Of a stretch of 24,283 nucleotides of DNA, positions 6,747-14,643 are shown one piece after another; the first letter of the stretch is position 1, and each line of letters starts with the position of its first letter. The position numbers and the translations under genes are program-made. The notes under the pieces are model-generated. The model was not told the origin of the DNA, made no database searches, and saw nothing but the letters and a program-made list of their open reading frames with translations. The DNA is taken from positions 1 to 24,283 of the forward strand of contig JAGIAF010000010.1 of assembly GCA_017745015.1 (NCBI GenBank), given 5' to 3'. The stretch comes from Bdellovibrio sp. GTDB taxonomy: Bacteria; Bdellovibrionota; Bdellovibrionia; Bdellovibrionales; Bdellovibrionaceae.

Positions 6747-7535
6747 CTATTTGCAGAAGCTGAGTGTTTTCACAATACTCTCGATACTTGTGATCTTGTT
6801 GTATTGGCTATTCGTCTTCAGAACCGCCCAGTAAGCGCCTGAGCCGATTTTGATAAGGCCTTTTTTAGTGATCTGTTTCGCCATGATGCCTACGCCGCAG
6901 TATAGATTCTTATAGGGGTCTAAAATTGTTTTCTTAGGGTCCGTGGAGCTTAAGTTCTTATCCTTTTGCCAGTCAAACTCACAAAATGGCCAGCCCGTGA
7001 TGTCCTGGTAGGACAATTGTAAGAGTCCCTCGGAATAGACCGGTCTGCCCGTGATAGGGTCCGTACCCATGGTCGTCTCTTGCATACGGCTAGTTGGACT
7101 CCAAGCGCTTTCATATTTTGCCATTGCAGCAAAGAGCTGGGCCCACGTATTAGCGCGTTGATCGTTTGAGAGCTTGGAGTAATTAGGGCAGAAGTCTGCC
7201 ATGTCATCAGCACCTGCCAAAAGGGTGTTCCACTTGTTCAGAATAATATCTTGAAGGTAAGCCGACCATTGCGCGCGTTCCGGTTTTGAAAAAGACTCCC
7301 AAACCAGTGCTGCCATTTTGTAAGAAGGAGTTGGTGAGGGTGTCGGCGAAACCGTGGGCGATGGTGATGGCGTCGGCGTAGGTTCAACGATGCCTGCACT
7401 TTGGTTTGAATCGCTTGAAGACGTGCCTGGAAACTGCCCCGATTTTGCGCATCCCATCGACAGGACTAGGAGCGAAAACGTGATGGCTGAGAATATGTTC
7501 TTTCTGATGTCGTGATGTGTGGTCTTTGAATGCAT
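6747..7535 (-). CDS. Putative lipoprotein with lysozyme/lytic-transglycosylase-like domain
   Basis: The 262-residue product starts at an ATG with CGGGGG 6 bases upstream. An N-terminal hydrophobic segment ends in LSMGC (Cys29), a plausible though imperfect lipobox, so it is probably a membrane-anchored lipoprotein. Residues 52-71 are a Pro-Thr-Ser linker (PTPTPSPSPTVSPTP...), which would hold the following domain away from the membrane. The domain resembles SLT lysozyme-like enzymes: MAKYESAWSP with candidate catalytic Glu142, then EGLLQLSY (169-176). It aligns with the protein at 3807-4562: DMADFCPNY against DLRKYCQNY, NLYCGV against SFLCGM, and YWAVLKTNS against YWAVLRPNS. Cysteines 116, 185, 213 and 261 may form disulfides. 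It lies upstream of the helicase on the same strand, 140 bases away. Peptidoglycan is the expected substrate, by inference. Confidence 0.75.
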   Translation of the reverse strand: MHSKTTHHDIRKNIFSAITFSLLVLSMGCAKSGQFPGTSSSDSNQSAGIVEPTPTPSPSPTVSPTPSPTPSYKMAALVWESFSKPERAQWSAYLQDIILNKWNTLLAGADDMADFCPNYSKLSNDQRANTWAQLFAAMAKYESAWSPTSRMQETTMGTDPITGRPVYSEGLLQLSYQDITGWPFCEFDWQKDKNLSSTDPKKTILDPYKNLYCGVGIMAKQITKKGLIKIGSGAYWAVLKTNSQYNKITSIESIVKTLSFCK

Positions 7536-7703
7536 GTGGTACCCCCGAGAGGTATACAGAGCAAGCTAAAGGCCATATGAGACTGCGATATTTTTCTTAG
7601 AAGTTTCGTTTATTGTGTATACTTTTGAAGTTGCCCATTTTCTTTGCATAAAAAGTTAAAATTTTTCGCGCATCTCTTCGGATTTCGCGCTATACAAGGT
7701 GCC

Positions 7704-9335
7704 ATGATTCATTTATCGAACATCACAAAGCAGCAGGGAAATAAAATTCTTTACCGTAACGGTTCTTTCCAAATTAACGATGGAGAGAAAATTGGACTCG
7801 TAGGTCTGAACGGGACTGGTAAAACCACCATCTTCCGTATCATCACGGATGAAGAGGGTTACGAAGGGACTGTTTCTAAATCTGATAAAACTGTGATCGG
7901 ATATTTCTCACAAAATATCGAGGACATGCGTGGTCGCAGTGCTTTGGAAGAGGTGAAGTCTTCTATTGGCAACCTCGGTGATATGCAAAAGAAGATGGTC
8001 GAATTTGAAGCCAAACTCGCGGATCCAGATTTGGATCCAGACGAAATGATGAAGATCCTTGAAGTCTACGGTGAACTTCAAGGGGAGTTTGAACGTCTTG
8101 GCGGTTACGATCTTGAATCTCGTGCTGCAGAAATCCTAACCGGTCTTGGTATCGGTCCTGACGACTACCACCGTCCGACTGAAAGCTTCTCGGGCGGTTG
8201 GAAAATGCGTATCGCTTTGGCGAAGATTCTGGTTTTGAATCCGCAAGTTTTGCTGATGGACGAGCCAACGAATCACTTGGACGTAGAGTCTATCATCTGG
8301 CTTGAAGAGTGGTTGGTAAACTTCAAAGGTGCCGTTTTGATGACTTCGCATGATCGTGACTTCATGAACCGCATTGTCGGCAAAATCGTTGAAATCGCCA
8401 ATAAGACGATCACTGTTTACGGTGGTAACTACGACTTCTACGAAAAAGAACGCGACATCCGTAAAGAACAATTGATCGCGGCAGCCAAACGTCAAGAAGA
8501 CATGTTGGCAAAAGAAGAAGAGTTCATCGCTCGCTTCGCAGCCCGTGCTTCCCACGCCGCTCAAGTTCAATCGCGTGTTAAGAAGTTAGAAAAAATCGAT
8601 CGTATCGAAATTCCGGAAGAAGAATCGGAAATCAAATTCGTATGGCCGGTGCCACCGCGTGGTGGTGACGAGGTTGTGCGTTTTGAAGGCCTTTCTAAAA
8701 TCTGGAAGCGCGACGATGGCAAAGAGAAACAGGTGTTCTCGGGCGCCAACGCTTTGGTTAAACGCATGGACCGCATTGCGGTTGTTGGCGTGAATGGTGC
8801 GGGTAAATCGACGTTGCTCAAAATTATCGCTGGCGAAGTGAAACCCACTGACGGCACTTGCGTTTTGGGTGCTTCCATCAACTTGGGTTATTTTTCTCAG
8901 AACTCCTTGGACGTCCTTGATCCGAATATGACGATCGTGGATGAAGTTCACTCGCGCATGCCGACAGCGGGTATGGGCACTGTGCGCAGCCTTTTGGGTG
9001 CGTTTAAATTCTCTGGCGAAGAAGCGGAAAAGAAAATCTCCATCTTGTCCGGTGGTGAGAAGTCTCGCGTCGTCCTCGCAACAATCTTGGCGCAACCAGT
9101 GAATCTTTTGATTCTGGATGAGCCGACGAATCACTTGGATATCGTATCTCGTGAAGTCTTGCTTGACGCTATCAAACAGTTCCCTGGAACTGTGATGATC
9201 GTATCGCATGACCGTCACTTCTTGCGTGAGATCACGACTCGTGTGTTCGAAGTTGATAAAAATCAACTGCGAATCTACGAAGGTGACTACGACTACTACA
9301 TCCATAAAAAGAAATTGGAAGCAGCTGGAAAATAA
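7704..9335 (+). CDS. ABC-F family ATPase (Uup/YheS-type ribosome-associated protein)
   Basis: The 543-residue protein has two ABC nucleotide-binding domains in one chain and no membrane segments, the hallmark of ABC-F proteins, which act on the ribosome as translation factors and sometimes protect against antibiotics. Domain 1: Walker A GLNGTGKT (34-41), signature SGGWK (163-167), Walker B with DEPTNHLD (186-193). Domain 2: GVNGAGKST (362-370), LSGGE (448-452), DEPTNHLD (472-479). A charged helical linker (about 245-310, rich in K, E and Q) joins them, as in the family. I chose the ATG at 7704, with AAGG close upstream, because MIHLSNITK is the normal family start; the longer frame from a TTG at 7644 adds 20 unrelated residues. 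A TATACT box at 7618-7623 could be a -10 element, without a clear -35. The hydrolase gene follows after 11 bases. Confidence 0.93.
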   Translation: MIHLSNITKQQGNKILYRNGSFQINDGEKIGLVGLNGTGKTTIFRIITDEEGYEGTVSKSDKTVIGYFSQNIEDMRGRSALEEVKSSIGNLGDMQKKMVEFEAKLADPDLDPDEMMKILEVYGELQGEFERLGGYDLESRAAEILTGLGIGPDDYHRPTESFSGGWKMRIALAKILVLNPQVLLMDEPTNHLDVESIIWLEEWLVNFKGAVLMTSHDRDFMNRIVGKIVEIANKTITVYGGNYDFYEKERDIRKEQLIAAAKRQEDMLAKEEEFIARFAARASHAAQVQSRVKKLEKIDRIEIPEEESEIKFVWPVPPRGGDEVVRFEGLSKIWKRDDGKEKQVFSGANALVKRMDRIAVVGVNGAGKSTLLKIIAGEVKPTDGTCVLGASINLGYFSQNSLDVLDPNMTIVDEVHSRMPTAGMGTVRSLLGAFKFSGEEAEKKISILSGGEKSRVVLATILAQPVNLLILDEPTNHLDIVSREVLLDAIKQFPGTVMIVSHDRHFLREITTRVFEVDKNQLRIYEGDYDYYIHKKKLEAAGK

Positions 9336-9346
9336 GGCGGCCAGTT

Positions 9347-10138
9347 ATGAAACTCGCATTTGACTTGCGCGATTTTAAAATTCCAGTGGACCACTTGGCG
9401 CCACAGGAGATTTTTCGCACAAGGCAGGGCGATACTTTATCATATCGCTATTATCCGGCTTGGTCGGAAGATCTTGTGATCCTGTATCATGGGGTTGGTG
9501 GTGATAGTCGTTATCTTTGTTCTTTAGCGGCGGCGATTGCCCAAGCGGGGACAGCTCAAGTCGTGACTCCGGATTTTCGTGGTCACGGCGCGAGCCTTCA
9601 ACTGTCTGATAAAATCTCCCCCTCCCAACTTGAAATCGATCTGGAAGAGCTGCTGATCCATCTGAAAATGAAGATGTCAGCGCGAAGATTGATCTTGGCT
9701 GGTCATTCCCTGGGTGGCGGTTTTGCTTTGCGTGTGGCGGTTTCCGATGTGGGCCAACAGTTTTCGAAGTTTGTAGCCTTTGCTCCTTATTTGCCGGAAA
9801 GCTTCCACGCTATGCGCGAGGATTTCGGCGGCTGGATTTTACCGAATGACGATGGCTCCTTTGCAGTAAACTATCCTGAAGCCTTTAAGACCGGAGACGA
9901 GAAGACGTTCTATAGCGCAGAGTTTGTTCAGGCCGCTGTGGTCCCGGAAGATTTAATTGCGAAGTTGAAGTCCTTAGGAAAACCCGTGGAGATTCTTACC
10001 GGAGCCAAGGACGAAGTGGTGTTGCCTGAAAGGCAACGCTCTCTTTTTGAAAACATTGTTTCGAAAATATTCATTGTGGAAGATCGCAACCACATCACCG
10101 TCGTCTCAAAAGTGGAACCTGCGGCTTCTCTTTTTTAG
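9347..10138 (+). CDS. Alpha/beta hydrolase (serine hydrolase, lysophospholipase-like)
   Basis: The 263-residue cytoplasmic enzyme has the full alpha/beta-hydrolase set: oxyanion segment YHGVGGDS (47-54), DFRGHGASL (76-84), nucleophile elbow GHSLGG (119-124, Ser121), acid Asp222 in GAKDEVV and base His249 in RNHITVV. Length fits the family. The substrate cannot be told from sequence; esters, monoacylglycerols or lysophospholipids are typical. It begins 11 bases after the ABC-F stop codon with AAGGCGG upstream, so the two are surely co-transcribed. The C-terminus ends soon after the catalytic histidine. Confidence 0.88.
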   Translation: MKLAFDLRDFKIPVDHLAPQEIFRTRQGDTLSYRYYPAWSEDLVILYHGVGGDSRYLCSLAAAIAQAGTAQVVTPDFRGHGASLQLSDKISPSQLEIDLEELLIHLKMKMSARRLILAGHSLGGGFALRVAVSDVGQQFSKFVAFAPYLPESFHAMREDFGGWILPNDDGSFAVNYPEAFKTGDEKTFYSAEFVQAAVVPEDLIAKLKSLGKPVEILTGAKDEVVLPERQRSLFENIVSKIFIVEDRNHITVVSKVEPAASLF

Positions 10139-10247
10139 ACAGCCATTTTATTGGATTTTGATTGAAATAATTTAAGCTGAACAAAAGTCCTGCCGATAAG
10201 TTCTACAGAAAACAGCAAATAACCAAATCTTGAACGTAGGCGGGGTT

Positions 10248-10535
10248 ATGAGTTCTGAAATGGGAGTGTTCGCACTCCGTCAGATAGTGTCTTCCATGAT
10301 AGTCGTGGGACCCATATTGATAATGATCGGTGCATTTACGTTTGTCTTTTCAAACAGTCGCAAAGCCGTGATGGTGTACTTGATGGCTGGCTTGATTCTA
10401 ACCACTGTAGGCGCGATCAATCTCTATCGAGAGTTCGGAGTCAGAGAGCGCACAGCCTTCCCTCAGGAGGCGGCCACGCCAGCACCCACCTCTCCTGCAG
10501 TGCAGGCCATTCAAAATACCAAAGATAGACTCTAA
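10248..10535 (+). CDS. Small two-helix membrane protein of unknown function
   Basis: From the ATG at 10248, with AGGCGGGG just upstream, the product has 95 residues; the longer frame begins at a TTG at 10230 and lacks a ribosome binding site. Two hydrophobic segments (about 12-34 and 40-60) are separated by a short polar turn (SNSRKA), followed by a polar tail rich in Ala, Pro and Thr. I do not recognise the family. It lies 26 bases before the MFS transporter gene and is probably in its transcript. It may be a small inner-membrane protein; no function is claimed. Confidence 0.65.
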   Translation: MSSEMGVFALRQIVSSMIVVGPILIMIGAFTFVFSNSRKAVMVYLMAGLILTTVGAINLYREFGVRERTAFPQEAATPAPTSPAVQAIQNTKDRL

Positions 10536-10561
10536 GGTGTGATGTTGCTATCGTTTGCATC

Positions 10562-11821
10562 ATGGATGCAAAAAAGAAGCAGATCTACAGCTGGGCACTC
10601 TATGATTGGGCGAATAGTACTTATTCCACAACAGTGATGGCGGGATTCTTTCCCGTCTTCTTCAAGCTCTTCTGGAGCCAAGGCGTTGATCCCACGGTGA
10701 CGACGGCTCGTCTGGGAACCACAATTTCCATTTCAAGTTTGCTTATTGCCATGATGAGTCCCACCCTCGGGGTGATCGCGGATCTTCGCGGTTATAAAAA
10801 GCTCTTCTGCTTGCTCTTCATGCTAGTCGGTGTGGTGTCTTGTGGTTGGATGATGTTCATTCCGGCCGGCGACTGGTGGATGGCGATTGTCGCCTATGGA
10901 ATTGCAGCGATTGGTTTTAACGCCAGCTGCGTATTCTATGAGTCCTTGTTGCCTTATGTCGCCGAACCTTCAGAAATGGATTATGTGTCTTCGCTTGGTT
11001 ACTCACTCGGTTACTTAGGCGGCGGTGTTTTGTTTTTGTTGAATGTTCTGATGCATTTGTTCCCGGCGGCTTTTGGACTGCGTGACGGAGTCCAGGCCAT
11101 TCAAATCTCATTCATGACAGTGGCTGTGTGGTGGTTGGTATTTTCCTATCCCTTGGCGAAAAATATTAAAGAGCCACCGGGATCGGTTCACCAAGGTAAC
11201 ATTCTTAAATTGACTGCGACCAGCTTAAAAACTTTAGGAGCCACTTTCCGGGATCTGTTGAAGGAAAAGAATCTTTTGATCTTTATGATGGCTTATTGGC
11301 TCTATATCGATGGAGTCTATACGGTGATGACTATGGCTGTGGATTACGGGATGTCTATTGGCTTGGGTTCTAAAGATCTGATTGCCGCACTATTAATCAC
11401 TCAATTTATCGGCTTCCCTTGCGCTTACTATTTCGGAATCGTGACTCGTCGCTGGGGCACGAAGCTTCCTATTTTGGCGTGCATAGCTGTTTATGCAGTG
11501 ACAGTGGTGGCTGCGGTTTGGATGTCTCAGGCATGGCATTTCTATTTGCTAGCGGTGATCATCGGGATGGTTCAAGGGGGCGTGCAGTCATTGAGTCGTT
11601 CGATGTTTGGAAGAATGGCTCCAAAGCATCAGAGCGGAGAGTACTTTGGCTTGTTCAACTTGGTGGGGCGCTTTGCTTCGATCCTGGGACCATTGATTGT
11701 GGCGTTGACGGTGACAGTCACGGGGAACTCGCGCTTAGGAATGATCGGGCTGTTGATTTTGTTTGTCGTGGGCGGGGCGTTGCTCGCAATGGTGCGCGAG
11801 CCCGTCACACAAAAGCTATAA
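10562..11821 (+). CDS. MFS transporter of the UMF1 (Atg22-like) family
   Basis: The 419-residue protein has about 12 hydrophobic segments. Its start, YSWALYDWANSTYSTTVMAG (9-28), is the signature of the UMF1 branch of the major facilitator superfamily, related to yeast Atg22, a vacuolar amino-acid exporter. The loop LGVIADLRGYKK matches the MFS loop 2-3 motif, and a second-half copy appears in QSLSRSMFGRMAPKHQSGEYFG, also typical of UMF1. Substrate is unknown; amino acids or sugars are possible. Its stop codon overlaps the end of the convergent small gene at 11816-12001 by 6 bases. Confidence 0.88.
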   Translation: MDAKKKQIYSWALYDWANSTYSTTVMAGFFPVFFKLFWSQGVDPTVTTARLGTTISISSLLIAMMSPTLGVIADLRGYKKLFCLLFMLVGVVSCGWMMFIPAGDWWMAIVAYGIAAIGFNASCVFYESLLPYVAEPSEMDYVSSLGYSLGYLGGGVLFLLNVLMHLFPAAFGLRDGVQAIQISFMTVAVWWLVFSYPLAKNIKEPPGSVHQGNILKLTATSLKTLGATFRDLLKEKNLLIFMMAYWLYIDGVYTVMTMAVDYGMSIGLGSKDLIAALLITQFIGFPCAYYFGIVTRRWGTKLPILACIAVYAVTVVAAVWMSQAWHFYLLAVIIGMVQGGVQSLSRSMFGRMAPKHQSGEYFGLFNLVGRFASILGPLIVALTVTVTGNSRLGMIGLLILFVVGGALLAMVREPVTQKL

Positions 11822-12001
11822 CGGTTTTTCAGAGTCGTTTTTCTCGTCCTGGTTTTCTTCTTTACGGTCCTGTTGTTGTTCGATGATCTTTTTGGCTTTC
11901 TTGCCCGTGATACCCATCCATTCAGGAAGGAAAACGGCGATAGCCACAAAGATCATAGTAACGATCACAAAGAAAATGCTCATGGCGAGTACGATATCCA
12001 T
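11816..12001 (-). CDS. Small single-pass membrane protein of unknown function
   Basis: A 61-residue protein with one hydrophobic segment (residues 4-26) followed by a highly charged tail (KKAKKIIEQQQDRKEENQDEKNDSEKPL) that may be helical. The start is backed by a near-ideal GGAGG 7 bases upstream of the ATG, which argues strongly that this short frame is translated. It converges on the MFS transporter gene with a 6-base overlap and no terminator between them. I do not recognise the family. A signal-anchor protein with a cytoplasmic charged tail is the simplest reading. Confidence 0.7.
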   Translation of the reverse strand: MDIVLAMSIFFVIVTMIFVAIAVFLPEWMGITGKKAKKIIEQQQDRKEENQDEKNDSEKPL

Positions 12002-12105
12002 TTATAAGCCTCCGGAATGTATCTTTTCTAGTCTATTCAAGCCCAAAAGTGAATGTAAAATTTTATATTGGACTTTGCTTGCGTCTCACGACATAAACCT
12101 TCGAT

Positions 12106-12696
12106 ATGACTTACAATCCTCGCGATAGATACTTTAAAAAAGCTAAAGAAGAAGGCTTCGCCGCACGTTCGGTTTTCAAGCTGGAAGAGATCGACAAGAA
12201 GTTCAAACTTTTCAGACCCAACCAAATGATTTTGGATTTGGGTGCTTCTCCAGGTTCCTGGTCTCAATACGCTTCCAAACTTGTGGGCGCTAAGGGTCGC
12301 GTTTTGGGTGTGGATTTGAGCCCGGTGACGGTGAAGCTGCCAAATGCTGTTTTCATCCAAGCCGATCTTCGTGATTTGAATTTGGAAGATATTTTTAAAG
12401 AACACGGCTTTGAACCGCCATTTGATATCGTGATGTCTGATATGGCTCCTAAAACTACGGGCATCCGTATGACCGACCAAGCACGCTCCATGGAGCTGTG
12501 TGAGTTGGCGTTGGATGTAGCTCGTCGCTTTTTGAAAAAAGACGGGCACTTTATCTGCAAACTCTTTCACAGTGACGACTTCACGAAGCTTCGTGATGAA
12601 ATCAAAAAAAGTTTTGCGAAGTGTGAAGTTTTAAAGCCAGATTCTACGCGCAAGATCTCTAAAGAAATTTTCCTTATCGGTGTGAACAAAAAATGA
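12106..12696 (+). CDS. rlmE: 23S rRNA 2'-O-ribose methyltransferase RlmE (FtsJ/RrmJ)
   Basis: RlmE methylates the 2'-hydroxyl of a uridine in the 23S rRNA A-loop (U2552 in E. coli), a late 50S assembly step. The 196-residue length and order fit the family: RSVFKLEEID (21-30), SAM-binding motif LDLGASPGSWSQ (43-54), VMSDMAP (109-115), FICKLF (149-154) and SKEIFLIG (185-192). The catalytic tetrad is present as Lys25, Asp112, Lys152 and Glu187. No Shine-Dalgarno precedes the ATG. A TTGGAC box at 12068-12073 and CATAAA at 12092-12097 (18-base spacing) would start transcription within a few bases of the ATG, so the mRNA may be nearly leaderless. The next gene overlaps by 4 bases (ATGA), implying coupled translation. 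Confidence 0.95.
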   Translation: MTYNPRDRYFKKAKEEGFAARSVFKLEEIDKKFKLFRPNQMILDLGASPGSWSQYASKLVGAKGRVLGVDLSPVTVKLPNAVFIQADLRDLNLEDIFKEHGFEPPFDIVMSDMAPKTTGIRMTDQARSMELCELALDVARRFLKKDGHFICKLFHSDDFTKLRDEIKKSFAKCEVLKPDSTRKISKEIFLIGVNKK

Positions 12697-13376
12697 TTCA
12701 AATTGTTTTTGAGAACTCCCATTTTGTCATCTGTGACAAACCCTCTGGGGTTCTCTCAACACCAAGTCGCATGGGCGAGGATGATGGTCGTCCTTGCCTC
12801 GGCACAACTCTGCAAAACCAATTGGGCATTCAAATTTATCCTGTTCACCGCTTGGACTTCGAAGTGTCGGGGCTGGTGATGTATGCGAAAAATGCAGAGG
12901 CTCATCGCAAAGCCAATGCATGGTTTGAACACAAGCAAGTGCAGAAGACTTATCGTGCTCTCACGACAGAGCAAGATTTCTCTCATATCCCGAGCAGCGT
13001 GAAAAATTCCCGTCGGCATTTCACTTTGAGTGAAGGACAAACTTTCGAATGGCGTTCGCGCATTTTGCGAGGCAAGCGTCGGGCTTATGAAAGTCCAGAG
13101 GGAAAAGACTGTCTGACGATCGCAAAGTATCTCGGAAAAAATTCTGAGGGATACTTACAATGGCATTTGCAACCTGTGACAGGTCGTTCACATCAGTTGC
13201 GTTTTGATCTGAGTCGCCACGGTTTTCCAATTCTTGGAGACAAATTGTATGGCTCAAAAAAATCTTTACACAATCCTGACAAAGTAGAACTTCGTGCGTT
13301 TCTCATCGAGTTTGCAAATGCTCCGGGAGCAAAAGTGCTCGGTCTTCCCTCTGAAATTCGCATTTCTGCGAACTAA
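12693..13376 (+). CDS. RluA-family pseudouridine synthase
   Basis: The 227-residue enzyme isomerises uridine to pseudouridine in structural RNA. It carries CDKPSGVLS (14-22) and the catalytic loop HRLDFEVSG (52-60) with Asp55, in the RluA-type HRLD form, then the binding motif GRSHQLRFDLSRHGFPILGD and the closing LYGSKK. No N-terminal S4 domain is present, as in the shorter RluA members. The target (23S rRNA or tRNA) cannot be assigned by eye. Its ATG overlaps the rlmE stop codon by 4 bases, so two rRNA/tRNA modification genes form one translationally coupled unit. Confidence 0.9.
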   Translation: MIQIVFENSHFVICDKPSGVLSTPSRMGEDDGRPCLGTTLQNQLGIQIYPVHRLDFEVSGLVMYAKNAEAHRKANAWFEHKQVQKTYRALTTEQDFSHIPSSVKNSRRHFTLSEGQTFEWRSRILRGKRRAYESPEGKDCLTIAKYLGKNSEGYLQWHLQPVTGRSHQLRFDLSRHGFPILGDKLYGSKKSLHNPDKVELRAFLIEFANAPGAKVLGLPSEIRISAN

Positions 13377-13502
13377 AAAATCACTAGAGCATTATTTCTA
13401 ATTTGGGTGTTCCGGGAAATTCGGCCATGGGAATCCATACACTTAAAACTTGTGCACGTTTATGTAATGCTTCTTAATACTAGTCTGATCAAGGAGGTTG
13501 GG

Positions 13503-13973
13503 ATGTCTCAGATCAGACCTGAAGTAGACGAGTTGATTGAGTGTCTTCGCCATATATACAAAGCATTGCGAGATTCTTCGAGTCAATCCGAAAAAGACTT
13601 GGGCTTGAGTGCTGCGCAGATTTTGGTGCTGAAGAATTTGAAAACAGAACAAGGATTGTCGATCAATGATCTTGCACAGAGAACATTGACTCATCAAAGT
13701 TCAGTTTCAGTTGTTGTTAAAAAATTAGAAGAGCAAGGACTTGTTCGTCGTGCAGCTTCTGCAGTGGACTCACGTAAAGTAATTGTCTCTCTGACAGATC
13801 GTGGTTTTGAGAAATTAAATACTCTTCCACGTGCGACAGCGGACTTGTTAGTCGAGACATTGCAAGATATGCCGCCAGAGAAAACGGCGACGCTTGCAAC
13901 CTTGATGAGTGAGTTCTTAAAAAAAGCAAATATCGTAGATAGAACAGAAGTGGTTACGACGGAGCGTCGTTAG
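13503..13973 (+). CDS. MarR-family transcriptional regulator
   Basis: From the ATG at 13503, preceded by a perfect AAGGAGG 5 bases upstream, the product has 156 residues; a longer frame to 13407 adds unrelated residues. It shows the MarR winged helix: LGLSAAQILVLKNL (33-46), a helix-turn-helix with SINDLAQRTLTHQSSVSVVV (53-72) and the wing RRAASAVDSRKVIVSLTDRG (82-101) with the typical DxR motif. MarR proteins are dimeric repressors that release DNA when they bind small phenolic ligands or are oxidised. No clear target gene is divergent to it. A 19-base-spaced TTGTGC (13450-13455) and TAATAC (13475-13480) may be its promoter. Its terminator lies inside the convergent HD gene (14009-14039). 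Confidence 0.88.
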   Translation: MSQIRPEVDELIECLRHIYKALRDSSSQSEKDLGLSAAQILVLKNLKTEQGLSINDLAQRTLTHQSSVSVVVKKLEEQGLVRRAASAVDSRKVIVSLTDRGFEKLNTLPRATADLLVETLQDMPPEKTATLATLMSEFLKKANIVDRTEVVTTERR

Positions 13974-14620
13974 ATCTCTCTTTTGATTTGTTCAAGATAG
14001 GTTTTGATGAAGGCGATACGATGCTCGCCTTCTTTTTTTGCGGTCTCGGTGTTGAGATGATCCACCAACTTAAATAATTTTATATAAAAGTGATCGAGGC
14101 CGAAGTTCTTGTCGTCGAGATCTCGTTGTGTTGCCCAAGGATCTTCTTCGGAATAGAAGGGGCGACTCATCAACGAAGACGTGGCAAAGCAACGAGCAAT
14201 GCCGATGGCCCCCAAACTGTCCAAACGATCTGCATCTTGAACAATCTTTGCTTCAAGAGTGCGCGGCTTGATGTTGGCGCTATAGCTGTGAGCCTCGATG
14301 GCGTGGCGGATGTCTTCGAAGTGTTCTTCCGGATATTGTACCGACTTGAGATATTCAATGGCAGCCTCTGCAGAAAGACCTGAGGCATAAGGGCGACGTG
14401 GATCGCCCTTAGGAACGTTTATAAAGTCATGGAAGAAGGCGGCTGGCATCACGACCTCCCAGCGAGCCTTTTCAGCCTCACAGAGAGCTTTAGCGGTGTT
14501 TACGACGCGTTGGATGTGAAGGAAGTCGTGAGCGGGATCCGAGTGGGGATAGATCACTCGGGCTTTGTTTTTAAAGAGGTGATACCACTTCTTTTCATCA
14601 TACTCTTGTTGGGTGCTCAT
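13970..14620 (-). CDS. HD-domain phosphohydrolase (YedJ-like)
   Basis: I chose the ATG at 14620 (216 residues): an AGGGA lies 9 bases upstream, while the ATG three codons earlier overlaps that site. The HD metal-binding set is present: His35 (HDFLHIQ, 31-37), His64-Asp65 (FFHDF) and Asp131 (VQDADRLDSLGAIGIAR, 128-144). These segments and IRHAIEAHSYSANI match the E. coli YedJ group of metal-dependent phosphohydrolases of unknown physiological substrate. The protein has no signal peptide and is cytoplasmic. It starts 23 bases after the stop codon of the secreted peptidase and is probably in its transcript, an odd pairing. Its 3' end overlaps the marR stop codon and encodes the marR terminator on the other strand. 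Confidence 0.88.
   Translation of the reverse strand: MSTQQEYDEKKWYHLFKNKARVIYPHSDPAHDFLHIQRVVNTAKALCEAEKARWEVVMPAAFFHDFINVPKGDPRRPYASGLSAEAAIEYLKSVQYPEEHFEDIRHAIEAHSYSANIKPRTLEAKIVQDADRLDSLGAIGIARCFATSSLMSRPFYSEEDPWATQRDLDDKNFGLDHFYIKLFKLVDHLNTETAKKEGEHRIAFIKTYLEQIKREI
14009..14039 (+). terminator. Rho-independent terminator of the MarR gene, inside the convergent HD gene
   Basis: Stem GAAGGCGA (14009-14016) with TCGCCTTC (14025-14032), 8-base loop, then seven T (14033-14039). It lies 36 bases after the marR stop codon and works only in the plus direction. The same bases encode part of the HD protein (around KKEGEHRIAF), so the sequence serves both purposes. Confidence 0.85.
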
Positions 14621-14643
14621 CGTTTCCATTCCCTGAGTTTAAG

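Noticed and set aside
7618..7623. TATACT as a promoter -10 box for the ABC-F gene
   Set aside because: No -35 element at suitable spacing, so I mention it only within the gene entry.
8586..9305. A 239-residue minus-strand frame opposite the ABC-F gene
   Set aside because: It mirrors a highly conserved coding region (both ABC motifs of the second domain) and has no family features of its own.
10113..10143. TGGAACC followed by TTTAGACAGC, resembling the right arm of the 19211-19257 hairpin
   Set aside because: TGGAACC here is coding sequence of the hydrolase and the spacing differs (13 bases, not 1); there is no matching inverted arm, so I treat it as chance.
12037..12570. A 177-residue minus-strand frame opposite rlmE
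   Set aside because: Antisense to conserved RlmE motifs and without a plausible ribosome binding site or family signature.
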